Shown here one piece after another: positions 45,496 through 54,817 of a stretch of 64,000 bases of DNA. Under the pieces are notes generated by a model. It had not been told where the DNA came from and did no database searches. It saw only the letters and a list, made by a program, of their open reading frames with translations. Every line of letters begins with the position of its first letter. Position 1 is the first letter of the stretch. This stretch comes from Streptomyces sp. NBC_01288 (GTDB lineage Bacteria > Actinomycetota > Actinomycetes > Streptomycetales > Streptomycetaceae): contig NZ_CP108427.1 of NCBI RefSeq assembly GCF_035982055.1, forward strand, positions 7,377,001 through 7,441,000. Direction: 5' to 3'. A program made the position numbers and the translations under genes.

Positions 45496-46467
45496 ATGGC
45501 CGGAACGATGCGCAAGCGCACAGTATTTTTCTTCGAGATCGTCGAGGCCAAGAACCACCAGCCACGCATGGAGCCTCAGGACTGGCGGGGCTTCCTCGGC
45601 CGCATCTCGGCCGCACCGCCTGACGAACGCAGTGTGCAGAGTGGTGAAGATCGGCTGATCGGGGCCGTCGATGCGGCCACCTCCGAGGATCATCTCCTCC
45701 TCGCTAAGATCACTGGAGAGGTGCCTCACCAACTCGATCACAGCAACGGCACCATTGAAGCGTTGCGGCTCGCGGCCGGCACCGATGTCGTGCACGTGAC
45801 GACCCTCTGCTTCCTGCCATACGGGAACATCATCGGTACCCTCCATGGCGGCTTCTCCGCACCGCGGGTCAGCGCCATCACCAAGTGGCTGAACGGCGTT
45901 GGACTCCCGTGGGGTGAGGTCGTTTTGAAGCCGGTCATCCATGCGCGGGCTCGCGAAAAACTGAACCGCATAGAAGCAGTGTCGGAGCTGACCGTGCAGT
46001 TGGAGGGTGCCCCGGCGGACAGTGTCGGAGCTCTGAACGCGCAATCCGAGCTGGGGCATTCGCTCCGCAGCTTCGGGCAGCGGCACCCCGACACTGCCAT
46101 CACTCTCAGTCTGCGAGTCCCCAGGCGCGGAGGGCGCCTCAGCCTGGTTCGCAGAAACCGGGCCGCGACCCAACTACGCAGTGATGTCCTGCAGTTCATC
46201 CCCGACCTCGACGAATGGATGGACGAGTCGGGTGTGGTGCGCTCCGTCAACGGGCAGGTCGCGATCCGCGACCCGCACCGGCAGTCCCTGGAGTATGAGC
46301 CGCTCGACTTTCTGGAGCACCGCATCACCGCCCAGTGCGATGTGCCGGTCGCATTCACCGATGGACGGTCGGTGGACCTGCAGTTCGCGGTCAACGCTGT
46401 CTTCGGAGCTGCGCGCACGCACGCGCAGGAGTTGCAAGAAGCCTGCCAGTACCGACCGCTAGCCTGA
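45496..46467 (+). CDS. Unrecognised 323-residue protein beside pglW
   Basis: The ATG at 45496 follows a GGGGAGG element four bases away. The protein begins MAGTMRKRTVFFFEIVEAKN. It has no membrane segment or signal peptide. I see alternating beta-rich and helical parts (for example DVVHVTTLCFLPYGNIIGTL, then GFSAPRVSAITKWLNG) and a charged C-terminal region. I do not recognise the family. Its position divergent from pglW and followed by a membrane-protein gene suggests an accessory defence gene; that is inference. Confidence 0.8.
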   Translation: MAGTMRKRTVFFFEIVEAKNHQPRMEPQDWRGFLGRISAAPPDERSVQSGEDRLIGAVDAATSEDHLLLAKITGEVPHQLDHSNGTIEALRLAAGTDVVHVTTLCFLPYGNIIGTLHGGFSAPRVSAITKWLNGVGLPWGEVVLKPVIHARAREKLNRIEAVSELTVQLEGAPADSVGALNAQSELGHSLRSFGQRHPDTAITLSLRVPRRGGRLSLVRRNRAATQLRSDVLQFIPDLDEWMDESGVVRSVNGQVAIRDPHRQSLEYEPLDFLEHRITAQCDVPVAFTDGRSVDLQFAVNAVFGAARTHAQELQEACQYRPLA

Positions 46468-46493
46468 GCGGCAGCTCAGGGGGTGAGTAAGCG

Positions 46494-47015
46494 GTGCTGG
46501 ACTGGCTGTGGGTCCGATGGGTGGGGCGGCCGCGCCTGGACTGGATTGTCGCGTTCGTGATCACCGGCGCGCATCTGGGCATTGTGCTGATCACCGGCAG
46601 AGGCGATGTACTGGGCTGGCCGGCGCGGGAGCAGCGCGTCAACGTCTACACGGCGACGGCGACAGTCGCAGCCATCATCGGCAGCTTCATCACTGCGGCG
46701 ATCGCTCAATACGCCGCGTCCACCGGACAGCGGATGCGGACGCTGCGCACACATCCGATGCAGGGCCCGCAGTTCAGACGGAACTGGGTGAGCATCCTGG
46801 GGGCGACTCTGGTGGTCTCGGGGCTCTGCCTGTTGGCCACGGTTCTGGACATTACGGAGAGGGACACGCGCGGGGTGCACTGGCTCGCGGAGCTGGCCAT
46901 GGCGCTCGGCACAGTGCGGGCAACACGTCTGGTGTGGCTGTTCGGCAAGGTCATCGTGGCAGGAGATGCGGACTTGGCGGATGCTCAGCCGTCGGCAGGT
47001 CCGGATGGGACGTAG
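46494..47015 (+). CDS. Hypothetical four-helix membrane protein
   Basis: A 173-residue protein starting with GTG at 46494, 26 bases after the preceding stop, so probably in one operon. Hydrophobic stretches lie at about 18-35 (WIVAFVITGAHLGIVLI), 52-72, 97-117 and 130-150. There is no recognisable domain. Two-gene units of a soluble protein with a small membrane protein are common in anti-phage systems, but nothing here proves that. Confidence 0.75.
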   Translation: MLDWLWVRWVGRPRLDWIVAFVITGAHLGIVLITGRGDVLGWPAREQRVNVYTATATVAAIIGSFITAAIAQYAASTGQRMRTLRTHPMQGPQFRRNWVSILGATLVVSGLCLLATVLDITERDTRGVHWLAELAMALGTVRATRLVWLFGKVIVAGDADLADAQPSAGPDGT

Positions 47016-47229
47016 AACCTGCCGGCATCCGCGCTGAGAAGTAGATCCTGCACGTCCCGCACCTGGTGTGGGGCGTCGTTCACAGGTGGTTGGTGCAGCC
47101 GTGGAGTCGAGTAAGAGGCACGACAGGATCTTCGGCGGCGGGCCAGTAGGAACGGGTTACTACACCGTGCTGAGCTGGTAGGCGAAGAGGCGTGCTGGGA
47201 GCGTGCCGCGGCGAGATGGGCCGGGCAGG

Positions 47230-47559
47230 CTTGCGCCTCGGCGTACTGGTGGAGATCACTTATCGACGGCACCAGGAGGCAGGATCTTCGAGGGGAATTG
47301 CTTGCACTCACCGGTCGTCTCGTCGACCCGCGGCGCCTTCCCCTCCACTGATCCGGCGGCCACGCGCGTTCCCGGGGGTAGCGTTGCGGACCATCAGCCG
47401 CTGACCTGCCGCGTCACGCTGATCGCCCAACTCGGTTATGTAGGCGTTGACTTCGGCCTCCCGAGCAGTGACCAGCAGCCGCCTCGCGCCCTCGCGGACG
47501 ATGTCGTCCATCAGAGAGCCGGTTTCGGTGGAGCCGTCGGCATTCAATACGTTGAGCAC
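47230..47559 (-). pseudogene. IS256-family transposase, decayed N-terminal part
   Basis: The minus strand starts MLNVLNADGSTETGSLMDDI, followed by EAEVNAYITELGDQRD and RLMVRN, matching the N-terminus of actinobacterial IS256 transposases. The frame then diverges. A further stretch near 47265-47285 reads KILPP in the minus direction, like the conserved SKILPPWCR of the family but frameshifted. No complete gene remains. Confidence 0.75.
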
Positions 47560-47904
47560 GGGCGTGCCTTCCCGACCCGTGCTGCTATGCGGTCCTACTC
47601 GATGACCAGAAGTCGATCACTCCGAAAGGTATGTCCGTCGCGTTCCAATCCGAGGCCACTCCACAAGTCATGAGCATTGCTCGGAACGATATGGCCCCCT
47701 GGCCACACCATGGATGCGCGCATCGCTGCCAGACGCTGAGGCGCTGGGTGTAGGCCGCAGAGAAGGCCGAACGGCCGGAGGCTGCCTGGATCGCTGCACT
47801 GCGTGAGTAGGTCGAGCGCGCGGAGACGGAACGCGACATTGTCCGTTTAGATCGGGGCGGACCATCTACGCTCGTAGGCTGAGAGCTGCCGATCTGGGGG
47901 CGGG
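47560..47904 (+). pseudogene. IS remnant region, including a possible IS3 OrfA scrap
   Basis: Apart from the promoter and ribosome site of the next gene, the only signal is a plus-strand stretch at about 47727-47850 that reads like an IS3 OrfA helix region (TLRRWV, then AAEKAERPEAAW and VERAETERDI), interrupted by two stop codons. The call is weak. Confidence 0.35.
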
Positions 47905-50900
47905 ATGACGGGGGCGATTGAGCGGGCGGTTCGCGCTGCGGAGAAGCTCTTTGACATGGAGGGGTTGGCTGGCGCGGCGGATATACCTGAGCCTGAAGGA
48001 GCGGATGCGACGCATGCCGCGGTCGCTAAGTTGGGTGAACTCTTTGCCAGGTTGCCCGGGCAGATGCGGTACGGCCTGGAGCGTCAGCGTGAGAACGGTG
48101 GGGATCTGTCCACCGACCGTCTGCAGGGGTTGTCGGAAATCGTGCAGAACGCCGATGACCTCGGGGCCTCTCAGGTTCGGATTCTCGTACGTGACACAGA
48201 GCTGCTCGTCGCTCATGACGGGAGTCCGGTGCAGCTGCCGGACGTCATGGCGCTGGCCATGCCCTGGTTGACCAGCAAAGCCGAGGATCCCGACTCGACG
48301 GGCCGCTTCGGGATCGGGCTGATGACTCTGCGACGGCTCTCGCCCGTACTGGAGGTGTACTGCTGCGACTACCGGGTGCGGATCGGTGATCCGCACGTGG
48401 CTGTCCCGGAGCCCTACCCGATCCCCAAGGCTGTGGCCGACGACGGTTGGACCGTTCTGCGGATGCCTTTCGCAGAGCCTGGACTCATCGCCAGCGAGGA
48501 TGTGGACGAGTGGCTCGACGACTGGGGAGACGGGGCGCTGCTGTTCCTCGACCGCGTCCGTACGGTAATCCACACGGATGAGGACTGCAGCGCCCGGCGC
48601 GAGCTGGCGTTGCAATGGGGTGAGGCACAGCACCACGAGGCAGCGGTGGGCGGTGTCGCGACCACGGTCACGACGAGGACGGCACGTGCTACGGATGGCG
48701 AGTCCTGGAGTGTGAGCCATGCAGTCATCCAGAGCCCCGAAGGAGTAAGCCGAACGCGCAAGGCCGTTGGCGACGAAACAACGCTCGCTGTCGCCCTGCC
48801 ACAGCACGGCGTGGAGGCCGCCCTTCATGCGGCGCCTGGGCGCCTGCATGTAGGGCTTCCTGTCATGGAATTGGGCGTACCCGTCTGTGTGAGCGCGCAG
48901 TTCGACCCCAACCCCAGCCGTCAGCAGCTGAATGACACCGACTGGAACGTTGCCCTGTGCCCCTTGGTTGCAGATCTCTGGGCGGCGGCGGTGATTCGGC
49001 AGTTCCGGCAGGATCCGGCGGAGGCATGGCAGAGCGTGCCGCTACCTGGTGACGTTCAGCAGACCAAAAGCCCTGAATCCGCCCTGGAGAAACTCCTGCT
49101 GGACCGGGCCCGAGCGAAGGTGTCACACGAACTACGTCTGCTGATGCCTGGGGAAGGCCGCAGCCTTGGTCTCTCGCACCTCGCTGTGGCGGACGCGGCA
49201 CTTATCGGCGTGCTCACCGAGGCTGAGATCGCCGGTGTGGTGGAACGCGAAGCAATCCTGCCGGAGCTGGCACGGGATGCCGGTGGCCGGTGGCGCGATG
49301 TTCTGGAGGACTGGGCGGAGAACGGCGGCGCGGCGCCAGCGAACGTCGGTGTCCAGGACGCGTTGAAACTGCTCAATGACACGTCCCGTACACCGGAGGC
49401 CACAGTCGCCCTCGCCGCGACGGCTATCGGGGTCGATGAGGCGATCCCGCTCTTGTGGCTGCGGTGGCTGGTTGACGTCGACGGGGAGCGATACTCCGTC
49501 CCGGGCGCCGACGCCCCGATCGTCTTCACGGACCAGGCTCGTGGTCTCTCCGCAGCTCTGGGATTCAGCCGGGTCCTGCACCAGGCCTATCTGGTGCCTA
49601 CGGCCGAGTCGAGCAGGGTCCGTGATTGGCTAGGCGAGAGGGGTGTTTTTGTCACCGGCGAGGATCCGGTGCCGGCCGTTCGGCGGCTCGCGGCCCGTGG
49701 TGCCCGCCGTGACAACGGCCCATTGAGCCTGGATGACGGGCAATTGCTTGCCTTGCGTGACGGATTCCTGCGTGTGCCGGCGAAGGAACGCGTGGCGCTG
49801 GGCCGCGATGTGGGTAAGGCGATCCTCCTCAAGGCTCGGCGGTACGGATCTGACGGGCAGCGCGAGGATGTCGAGGTCGCCCCTGCCGACTCGTATCTGC
49901 CGGCTGGTCTGGACGGTGCGGACCGCGAGGGTACTTTCGAGCTAGCCGCTGGTCGGGTACGCGGACTTTCCTGGCTGCGTTCCCGCTATGTCCAGGTTCT
50001 GCGAGGCGCTGGCACCGGTCTGGGAGCACAGGCGTTCCTGCGGTTGCTCGGTGCCTCGACGACACCCCGGCTTCGCGCGCACCCGAAGGCCGAACACCGG
50101 TACAGCGGCTCGTACCCTAACGAGGGCGTGCGGGTGAGCCAAACTCCTCACCCCAAGGAGCGCAGCGACCATCTACGGGCCAAGGGCGCTACGTTCACCC
50201 TCCATGAATATGACAGCCCCGTCTTGGCGGCCGTTGCGCGGGACATTGCCCGGGAACAGGACGCGCTGGCGAGGCGACGCAGGGCTGCCGCTCTCCTGCG
50301 GGTACTCAGACGTACCTGGAGCACTCTCTCCGAGCACGCCACGGTCCGCGCAGTGAAGGACTCGTACGGCTGGGTGGACCTCGGTGAGACGGACGCCTTC
50401 TGGCTGTGGCAGCTCAAGTACACGCCTTGGCTGGACAACCGGGACGGGGTGCCCACCGCCCCAGCCGACTTGCGGGAGCGGACGACCGGCACTGTCGCCG
50501 TCTACGGGGACAACGGGGCCGGGTTCCTCCACCAGGATCTGCAAGAAGTGGTGGGTAAGCGGGGAGAGGTGCTGACCGCTCTCGGCGTCACCGGTGAGGC
50601 TGGCGTTGATGACCTGCTCAAGTGCCTGCGAGAACTGCGACAACAGAGCAGCCGGAGCGGCTTGCATGATCACCCGGCTGCCCGGATTCTCTACCAGGCC
50701 CTGGCGGAACGCCTCGCCGAGAACCGCGGGCGAATGGCTGGCATGCTCGCAAAAATCACCCGCGCCTTTAACAGCGGAACAGGGCTGGTCCTCACCACCT
50801 CTGGGTGGCGCAAGCCACGGGACTGTTTCCGCGGACTCGCGGTCTTCGGCTGCTGGGGCACCTTCGCCCCAGCCCTGGACGACGACGAGGCGTTCTGGAA

Positions 50901-52449
50901 GGCGCTTGGCGTTCCAGAGCCCGGTGTGGACGATGCCGTCGCTGTCATCAGAGAAATCGCCAAGGAGACCAAACGGCAAGAACTCTCCGAGGCAGATGCC
51001 AGCACGGTCGAGGCCGTCGTGCTTCAGACGCTACAGCTACTTGCCCGGCTGGCCACGGCACGACCTGAGGAAGCGAACGCCACCCGCCTCGGACGGCTGC
51101 CTTTGCGGACCAGCCACGGTTGGTTTAGCAAGCGGCCCGTCTACGCGGTCGACGCAGCGCTGGCCGATGCTCTAGGAGAGCAGGTCCCGGTCTGGCTGCC
51201 CGGAGCCGAACTCGAACAGTTCCGGGCGTTGCTCGGGCCACTCCGCGTGCATGAGGTGAAGCCGCAGGACATCACGCCCTGTTCTCCGGACAAGGCGCCC
51301 GTGGATCCGGAGGCCACTTCGTTGATACGAGCAGCCCTTGCTCTGCTGCGCGAGGATCTACAGCGCAACGCGTCCGCGATCGCGCGATCCCTCAACGGGT
51401 CTTGGGACGAACTCATCGCCGTAGAAGTGAGAGTCGCGCCGCGAGTGGAATGCCACGTTCACCTGCTCGACGCGGAACCGGTTCTGGTGCACATGGGCAC
51501 GGCGCTCGACCTGCCGACCAGGAGCCTGTACGCGGTGGATAATCGCGCCTTGGGTCGGGCCTCCGAGATGGGCCGAACCGTAGCCGCCCTCTTCGCACAG
51601 GGACGAAGGGAGGTGGCCCACGCCTGGGCGGCCGCGTACGACGAGGCGGAGAAAGGGCGCGAGGCGGTCCGGCTGAGCCTGGCCGAGGAACAAGCGGAGA
51701 GGGACAGAGCCGCGGCCGATGCTGAGATCGCGCAAAGGCTGGTATCGCTCCAGGAGGAGCACACTGAACGCCGCGCGCAAGCCGGTGACAAGGGCAGATC
51801 CAGTGTGCGTCCTGCCACGGGAAGAAGCCAGGGAACTTCGGGCACCGTTCCAGCGGTCAACAGCCCTGCCACGGTGCGGCGACAGCTCGTCGATCCAGAG
51901 AGATTTCGCCTCGTGGACGACGGCCGCATCACGACAGGAACCCCTGGCGTCATCCACCCATCGGGGGAAGAGCGGGCCCAGTCCGGGGTCACCCTGCCAC
52001 GCCCCCGGACGGAACCGGCGGTACCAAGTTCACAGTCGGTACCGCGTTCTTACACAACGGTCGAGCAAGAGGCTGTGGCCATCCAGTTCCTGGCCCAGGT
52101 ATTGGGGGCCGAAGCGGAACCTCAGTGGCTTCGAGATCTCCGTGCACAGCACGGTCTGGGTGCGGATGCCGTGGACCGCCTGTCCCGTTTCTACGAACTC
52201 AAGACCATGTATGGGCCAGAGCAGGACACGGTGACCTTTACGCCTTCAGAATTCGAGCGTGCCGCCTCCGAGGAGAACTTCTTCCTTGTTGTCGTCTCCG
52301 GATTGGAGCAAGGCGCGGCAGGCGCACCGTGCGTACGCCTCATTCCATACCCGCTGCACCAACTCGTCGTTCGATCAAGCGGCAACGTAACCCTGAGTGG
52401 CATCAGAAAGACACAGAGCCTTGTCCACGACTTCACGCCACGGGAGTGA
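47905..52449 (+). CDS. Sacsin-like GHKL ATPase with C-terminal DUF3883/NOV-like domain
   Basis: A 1514-residue protein starting at ATG 47905 behind GGGGGCGGG. Residues 74-140 hold an Hsp90-type ATP site: EIVQNADDLGA (Glu78, Asn82, Asp84), HDG at 104-106 and TGRFGIGLM at 132-140, the arrangement found in sacsin repeats. The middle 1100 residues are unassigned. The last about 130 residues, with YELKTMYGP and TFTPSEFERAASEENFFLVVV, resemble the DUF3883 / NO VEIN C-terminal domain, itself a PD-(D/E)xK-like fold. Proteins with this pairing occur in bacterial defence islands, often alone. A defence role is likely but unproven. Confidence 0.82.
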   Translation: MTGAIERAVRAAEKLFDMEGLAGAADIPEPEGADATHAAVAKLGELFARLPGQMRYGLERQRENGGDLSTDRLQGLSEIVQNADDLGASQVRILVRDTELLVAHDGSPVQLPDVMALAMPWLTSKAEDPDSTGRFGIGLMTLRRLSPVLEVYCCDYRVRIGDPHVAVPEPYPIPKAVADDGWTVLRMPFAEPGLIASEDVDEWLDDWGDGALLFLDRVRTVIHTDEDCSARRELALQWGEAQHHEAAVGGVATTVTTRTARATDGESWSVSHAVIQSPEGVSRTRKAVGDETTLAVALPQHGVEAALHAAPGRLHVGLPVMELGVPVCVSAQFDPNPSRQQLNDTDWNVALCPLVADLWAAAVIRQFRQDPAEAWQSVPLPGDVQQTKSPESALEKLLLDRARAKVSHELRLLMPGEGRSLGLSHLAVADAALIGVLTEAEIAGVVEREAILPELARDAGGRWRDVLEDWAENGGAAPANVGVQDALKLLNDTSRTPEATVALAATAIGVDEAIPLLWLRWLVDVDGERYSVPGADAPIVFTDQARGLSAALGFSRVLHQAYLVPTAESSRVRDWLGERGVFVTGEDPVPAVRRLAARGARRDNGPLSLDDGQLLALRDGFLRVPAKERVALGRDVGKAILLKARRYGSDGQREDVEVAPADSYLPAGLDGADREGTFELAAGRVRGLSWLRSRYVQVLRGAGTGLGAQAFLRLLGASTTPRLRAHPKAEHRYSGSYPNEGVRVSQTPHPKERSDHLRAKGATFTLHEYDSPVLAAVARDIAREQDALARRRRAAALLRVLRRTWSTLSEHATVRAVKDSYGWVDLGETDAFWLWQLKYTPWLDNRDGVPTAPADLRERTTGTVAVYGDNGAGFLHQDLQEVVGKRGEVLTALGVTGEAGVDDLLKCLRELRQQSSRSGLHDHPAARILYQALAERLAENRGRMAGMLAKITRAFNSGTGLVLTTSGWRKPRDCFRGLAVFGCWGTFAPALDDDEAFWKALGVPEPGVDDAVAVIREIAKETKRQELSEADASTVEAVVLQTLQLLARLATARPEEANATRLGRLPLRTSHGWFSKRPVYAVDAALADALGEQVPVWLPGAELEQFRALLGPLRVHEVKPQDITPCSPDKAPVDPEATSLIRAALALLREDLQRNASAIARSLNGSWDELIAVEVRVAPRVECHVHLLDAEPVLVHMGTALDLPTRSLYAVDNRALGRASEMGRTVAALFAQGRREVAHAWAAAYDEAEKGREAVRLSLAEEQAERDRAAADAEIAQRLVSLQEEHTERRAQAGDKGRSSVRPATGRSQGTSGTVPAVNSPATVRRQLVDPERFRLVDDGRITTGTPGVIHPSGEERAQSGVTLPRPRTEPAVPSSQSVPRSYTTVEQEAVAIQFLAQVLGAEAEPQWLRDLRAQHGLGADAVDRLSRFYELKTMYGPEQDTVTFTPSEFERAASEENFFLVVVSGLEQGAAGAPCVRLIPYPLHQLVVRSSGNVTLSGIRKTQSLVHDFTPRE

Positions 52450-52658
52450 GATTCACGAAGCACTCGGAGGTGCCGCCCTGGCCATGCTCGGTGTCCGGGG
52501 CTCAAGCCTGATCGGTAAGGGCAGGGAGAGAAGGCCTGATCCAGATCGTCCTCGGCCCCGTGCTGTCCAAACATCGCGCGACGGGCGACGCGCGTTCGAT
52601 CGCACCAGGCCTCCGCGAAGTATGGGTCTCTCGATGCTTTCCGGAGTGAGAACGCTGG

Positions 52659-52970
52659 TCAAACAACCCCTGTTCTTGGCGGTTCGAGGTCGGGCGAGTA
52701 GCCCTTTGCGCGGAGCCAAGTGTCGAGGGCCAGAGTCACGATGTCTCCGTGCGGTACATCGGTATCGGCGTTGTAGCGGCGGATCCGGTGCTGGAGCTGG
52801 AGAACTTCGGGGACGGCATAGTTGAGTTGACCGCGTTTGGTGTGCCGGTTACTGATGACGGCCATAGTGTCCGGGTGCGGCGTAAGAACGTCATCGGTTG
52901 GCTGGCGCTCGGCGTCGAGCGCATCTGCGATTTCTCGCAGTCTGCGGGCGTAGGGGAAGTGATCAGGCAC
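52659..52970 (-). CDS. Small partition-type DNA-binding protein (ribbon-helix-helix-like)
   Basis: A 103-residue protein starting with GTG 52968-52970. Its second half, VLQLQHRIRRYNAD followed by VPHGDIVTLALDTWLRAKGY, is clearly related to the end of the next upstream protein (KLKKRIKRFALD, then LPIGDIVSVALDEWLTARGF). The shared module has the length and pattern of RHH/ParG-type DNA-binding domains. A 22-bp palindrome lies 25 bases upstream of its start. It may be a truncated paralogue or an extra regulator of the par locus. Confidence 0.75.
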   Translation of the reverse strand: MPDHFPYARRLREIADALDAERQPTDDVLTPHPDTMAVISNRHTKRGQLNYAVPEVLQLQHRIRRYNADTDVPHGDIVTLALDTWLRAKGYSPDLEPPRTGVV

Positions 52971-52994
52971 GAGAGCGGCTCCGTTCGGTCCGGC

Positions 52995-53016
52995 TAGGCG
53001 GATAGCTATCCGCCTA
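52995..53016 (+). promoter_or_regulatory. 22-bp perfect palindrome, candidate operator or centromere site
   Basis: Each half is TAGGCGGATAG and the centre is TAGCTA; the symmetry is perfect from 52995 to 53016. It overlaps two copies of CTATTGG just to the right. It lies between two genes for related DNA-binding proteins, upstream of the smaller one, and so is a likely binding site for them. Confidence 0.6.
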
Positions 53017-53094
53017 TTGGGCTATTGGAATGTCGGCGCGAGGGGCGGCCACCCCCTGGGCGTGGGGAGGCCAACCCGTTCACTGCGGTTGGGT

Positions 53095-53922
53095 TCAGAA
53101 CCCGCGGGCGGTGAGCCACTCGTCCAGGGCGACCGAGACGATGTCGCCGATGGGCAGGTGGTCGAGTTCGTTGTCCAACGCGAAGCGTTTGATCCGCTTC
53201 TTCAGCTTCAGCGCGGCGGGGACCGACGAGTCGAGGCTCTCGCGAGCGATGATGCGCTGGTTGAGAACCACAGCGGCCTCGGGGATGTCCTTGGGGCGGC
53301 CGGGACCGTGGGTATACGGCCTTCCCTCGCCGGGCTCCTCATACGGTCCTGCGTCCTGCTCCTGGTGAGACCCCGGACCATCGCTTTTCACAGGGAACGC
53401 TGTACCGCCTGCCATCGGAGGAACGGTCGTACGTACCGCCACTTCGCGGGACGAGGGCGCGGCAGAAGGCGCCCATGCAACGTGGGGTGGACCGTGCTGC
53501 GCAACAGGCTCGGCCGGCTGAGTGGAGGCTGCTGGTTCGTCGGCCGAGACCCTCTGCGACGTCCTCAACTCCGCTGGCGCATCAGCTGGTTGGGGGGTGA
53601 CAACGGCTGGGTGGGCGGGTCGGCTGGCGGCAGGCTCCTGCTCGGGGCGGCGAGGCTCGGCCTGGGCGGCGCTCTGTGTCAATCCGATTGTCGTTTCGGC
53701 CGAGCCCTCCGCTGCTGAGTCGCCGGGCGCGTGGGATGGAGAGAGATGCTGCGGCAGGTTGGCGGCGGGGCCGCCTTCGGGCTGGGCGGCGGCCTGTTCG
53801 GCGGCGAATTGCTCGGGTGTGAGTTCGGCGGCCGGGGGAGGGGGTGGCGGGGTCGCCCTGTTGGCTCCGCCCAGAGTGCGACCGCTCGTGCGGCGGGCCG
53901 GGGGCCTCATTCGGTCCGTCAT
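53095..53922 (-). CDS. ParB-like partition protein
   Basis: A 275-residue protein. The first about 200 residues are Pro/Ala-rich and probably unstructured. The last 65 (VVLNQRIIARESLD, then the KLKKRIKRFALD module) look like the DNA-binding domain. Its ATG overlaps the parA stop (ATGA). A ParA ATPase followed by a protein with a disordered N-terminus and a small DNA-binding C-terminus is the usual type I partition pair of actinobacterial plasmids. It is not a canonical ParB with an N-terminal CTPase. Confidence 0.78.
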   Translation of the reverse strand: MTDRMRPPARRTSGRTLGGANRATPPPPPPAAELTPEQFAAEQAAAQPEGGPAANLPQHLSPSHAPGDSAAEGSAETTIGLTQSAAQAEPRRPEQEPAASRPAHPAVVTPQPADAPAELRTSQRVSADEPAASTQPAEPVAQHGPPHVAWAPSAAPSSREVAVRTTVPPMAGGTAFPVKSDGPGSHQEQDAGPYEEPGEGRPYTHGPGRPKDIPEAAVVLNQRIIARESLDSSVPAALKLKKRIKRFALDNELDHLPIGDIVSVALDEWLTARGF

Positions 53923-54632
53923 GCCGTCAGCTCCTTCATCAGCTTGGTGTATTCGCTCAGTTCGGTGGGGATCTCGCCGAAGGCCTCCATGTAGTGGACC
54001 CAGGAGTGGATGGTGGTGTCGGCGAGCGGGAAGGGTTCGTCGCGGTCGGGTCCGATGCCCTCACCCTGGGCAGGCTCCAGGAGCTTGTCCCGGGCGTTTC
54101 GGGGGAGGCTGGTGCGGTCGTCGGCCTTGACCATGACCACGTGGGCGGTGACGTCCCGCTGGTTGCGGGCGGCGGCGCGTTCGGCCTCGTCGAAGGTGGC
54201 TACGAGCTTGCGGCGCTCGATCTTGGTGGGGGCCACGGGGACGAGCAGGAGGTTTGCCTCGGTGACGGCCTCGTGGAACAGCTTCGCGCTGCCGCCGCCG
54301 GCGTCGACCACGATCGCGCCGAACTCGGCGCGCTTGGTACGGATGTACTCGGCGATGTCGTCGAACGGGTACCGCTCGACCATCAGGTTGCCGGGGATCT
54401 CGAAGCCTGCGGCCTGGGCGACTTTGAACCAGTCGTAGGCGGACTGGCTGGACGCGTCGGCGTCGAGAAGCAGGGTGGGCAGGCCGAGCACGACGGCGTA
54501 GTAGCGAGCGATGAACCAGGCGGAGGTGGTCTTGGCAGTCCCGCCCTTGAGCATGCCGACCACGATGACGAACGCGTCCCAGACGCGTCCGGTGGCCGCG
54601 GCCACGGTCTTGTGACGGGTGTTCTCGTTCAC
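53919..54632 (-). CDS. parA: ParA-family partition ATPase
   Basis: A 237-residue protein. VVGMLKGGTAKTTSAWFIA is the deviant Walker A motif (KGGxxKTT), LLLDADASSQSAYDW is the second conserved block and AIVVDAGGG the Walker B. The GTG at 54630-54632 has an AGGAG-like element upstream; the frame extends to 54926 but that part looks non-coding and lies over the next gene. ParA-type ATPases position plasmids before division. Confidence 0.85.
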   Translation of the reverse strand: MNENTRHKTVAAATGRVWDAFVIVVGMLKGGTAKTTSAWFIARYYAVVLGLPTLLLDADASSQSAYDWFKVAQAAGFEIPGNLMVERYPFDDIAEYIRTKRAEFGAIVVDAGGGSAKLFHEAVTEANLLLVPVAPTKIERRKLVATFDEAERAAARNQRDVTAHVVMVKADDRTSLPRNARDKLLEPAQGEGIGPDRDEPFPLADTTIHSWVHYMEAFGEIPTELSEYTKLMKELTA

Positions 54633-54817
54633 GTGTCCTTGATCTCCTGTATCTGGAAGGGGTGTTGTTCCGCGCATATCGGGGGCCGGAGCTGACGTCG
54701 GGCTATGGCTGTCGTCCGACGGCGGGGGCGCCCGAGCACAAGTGCTGTGTTTGGGATGGTGGGTCGGGTTCTTGACCTGTCCGATATGTCGGCCGGCACC
54801 GGTGATGCCGGGGGTGC

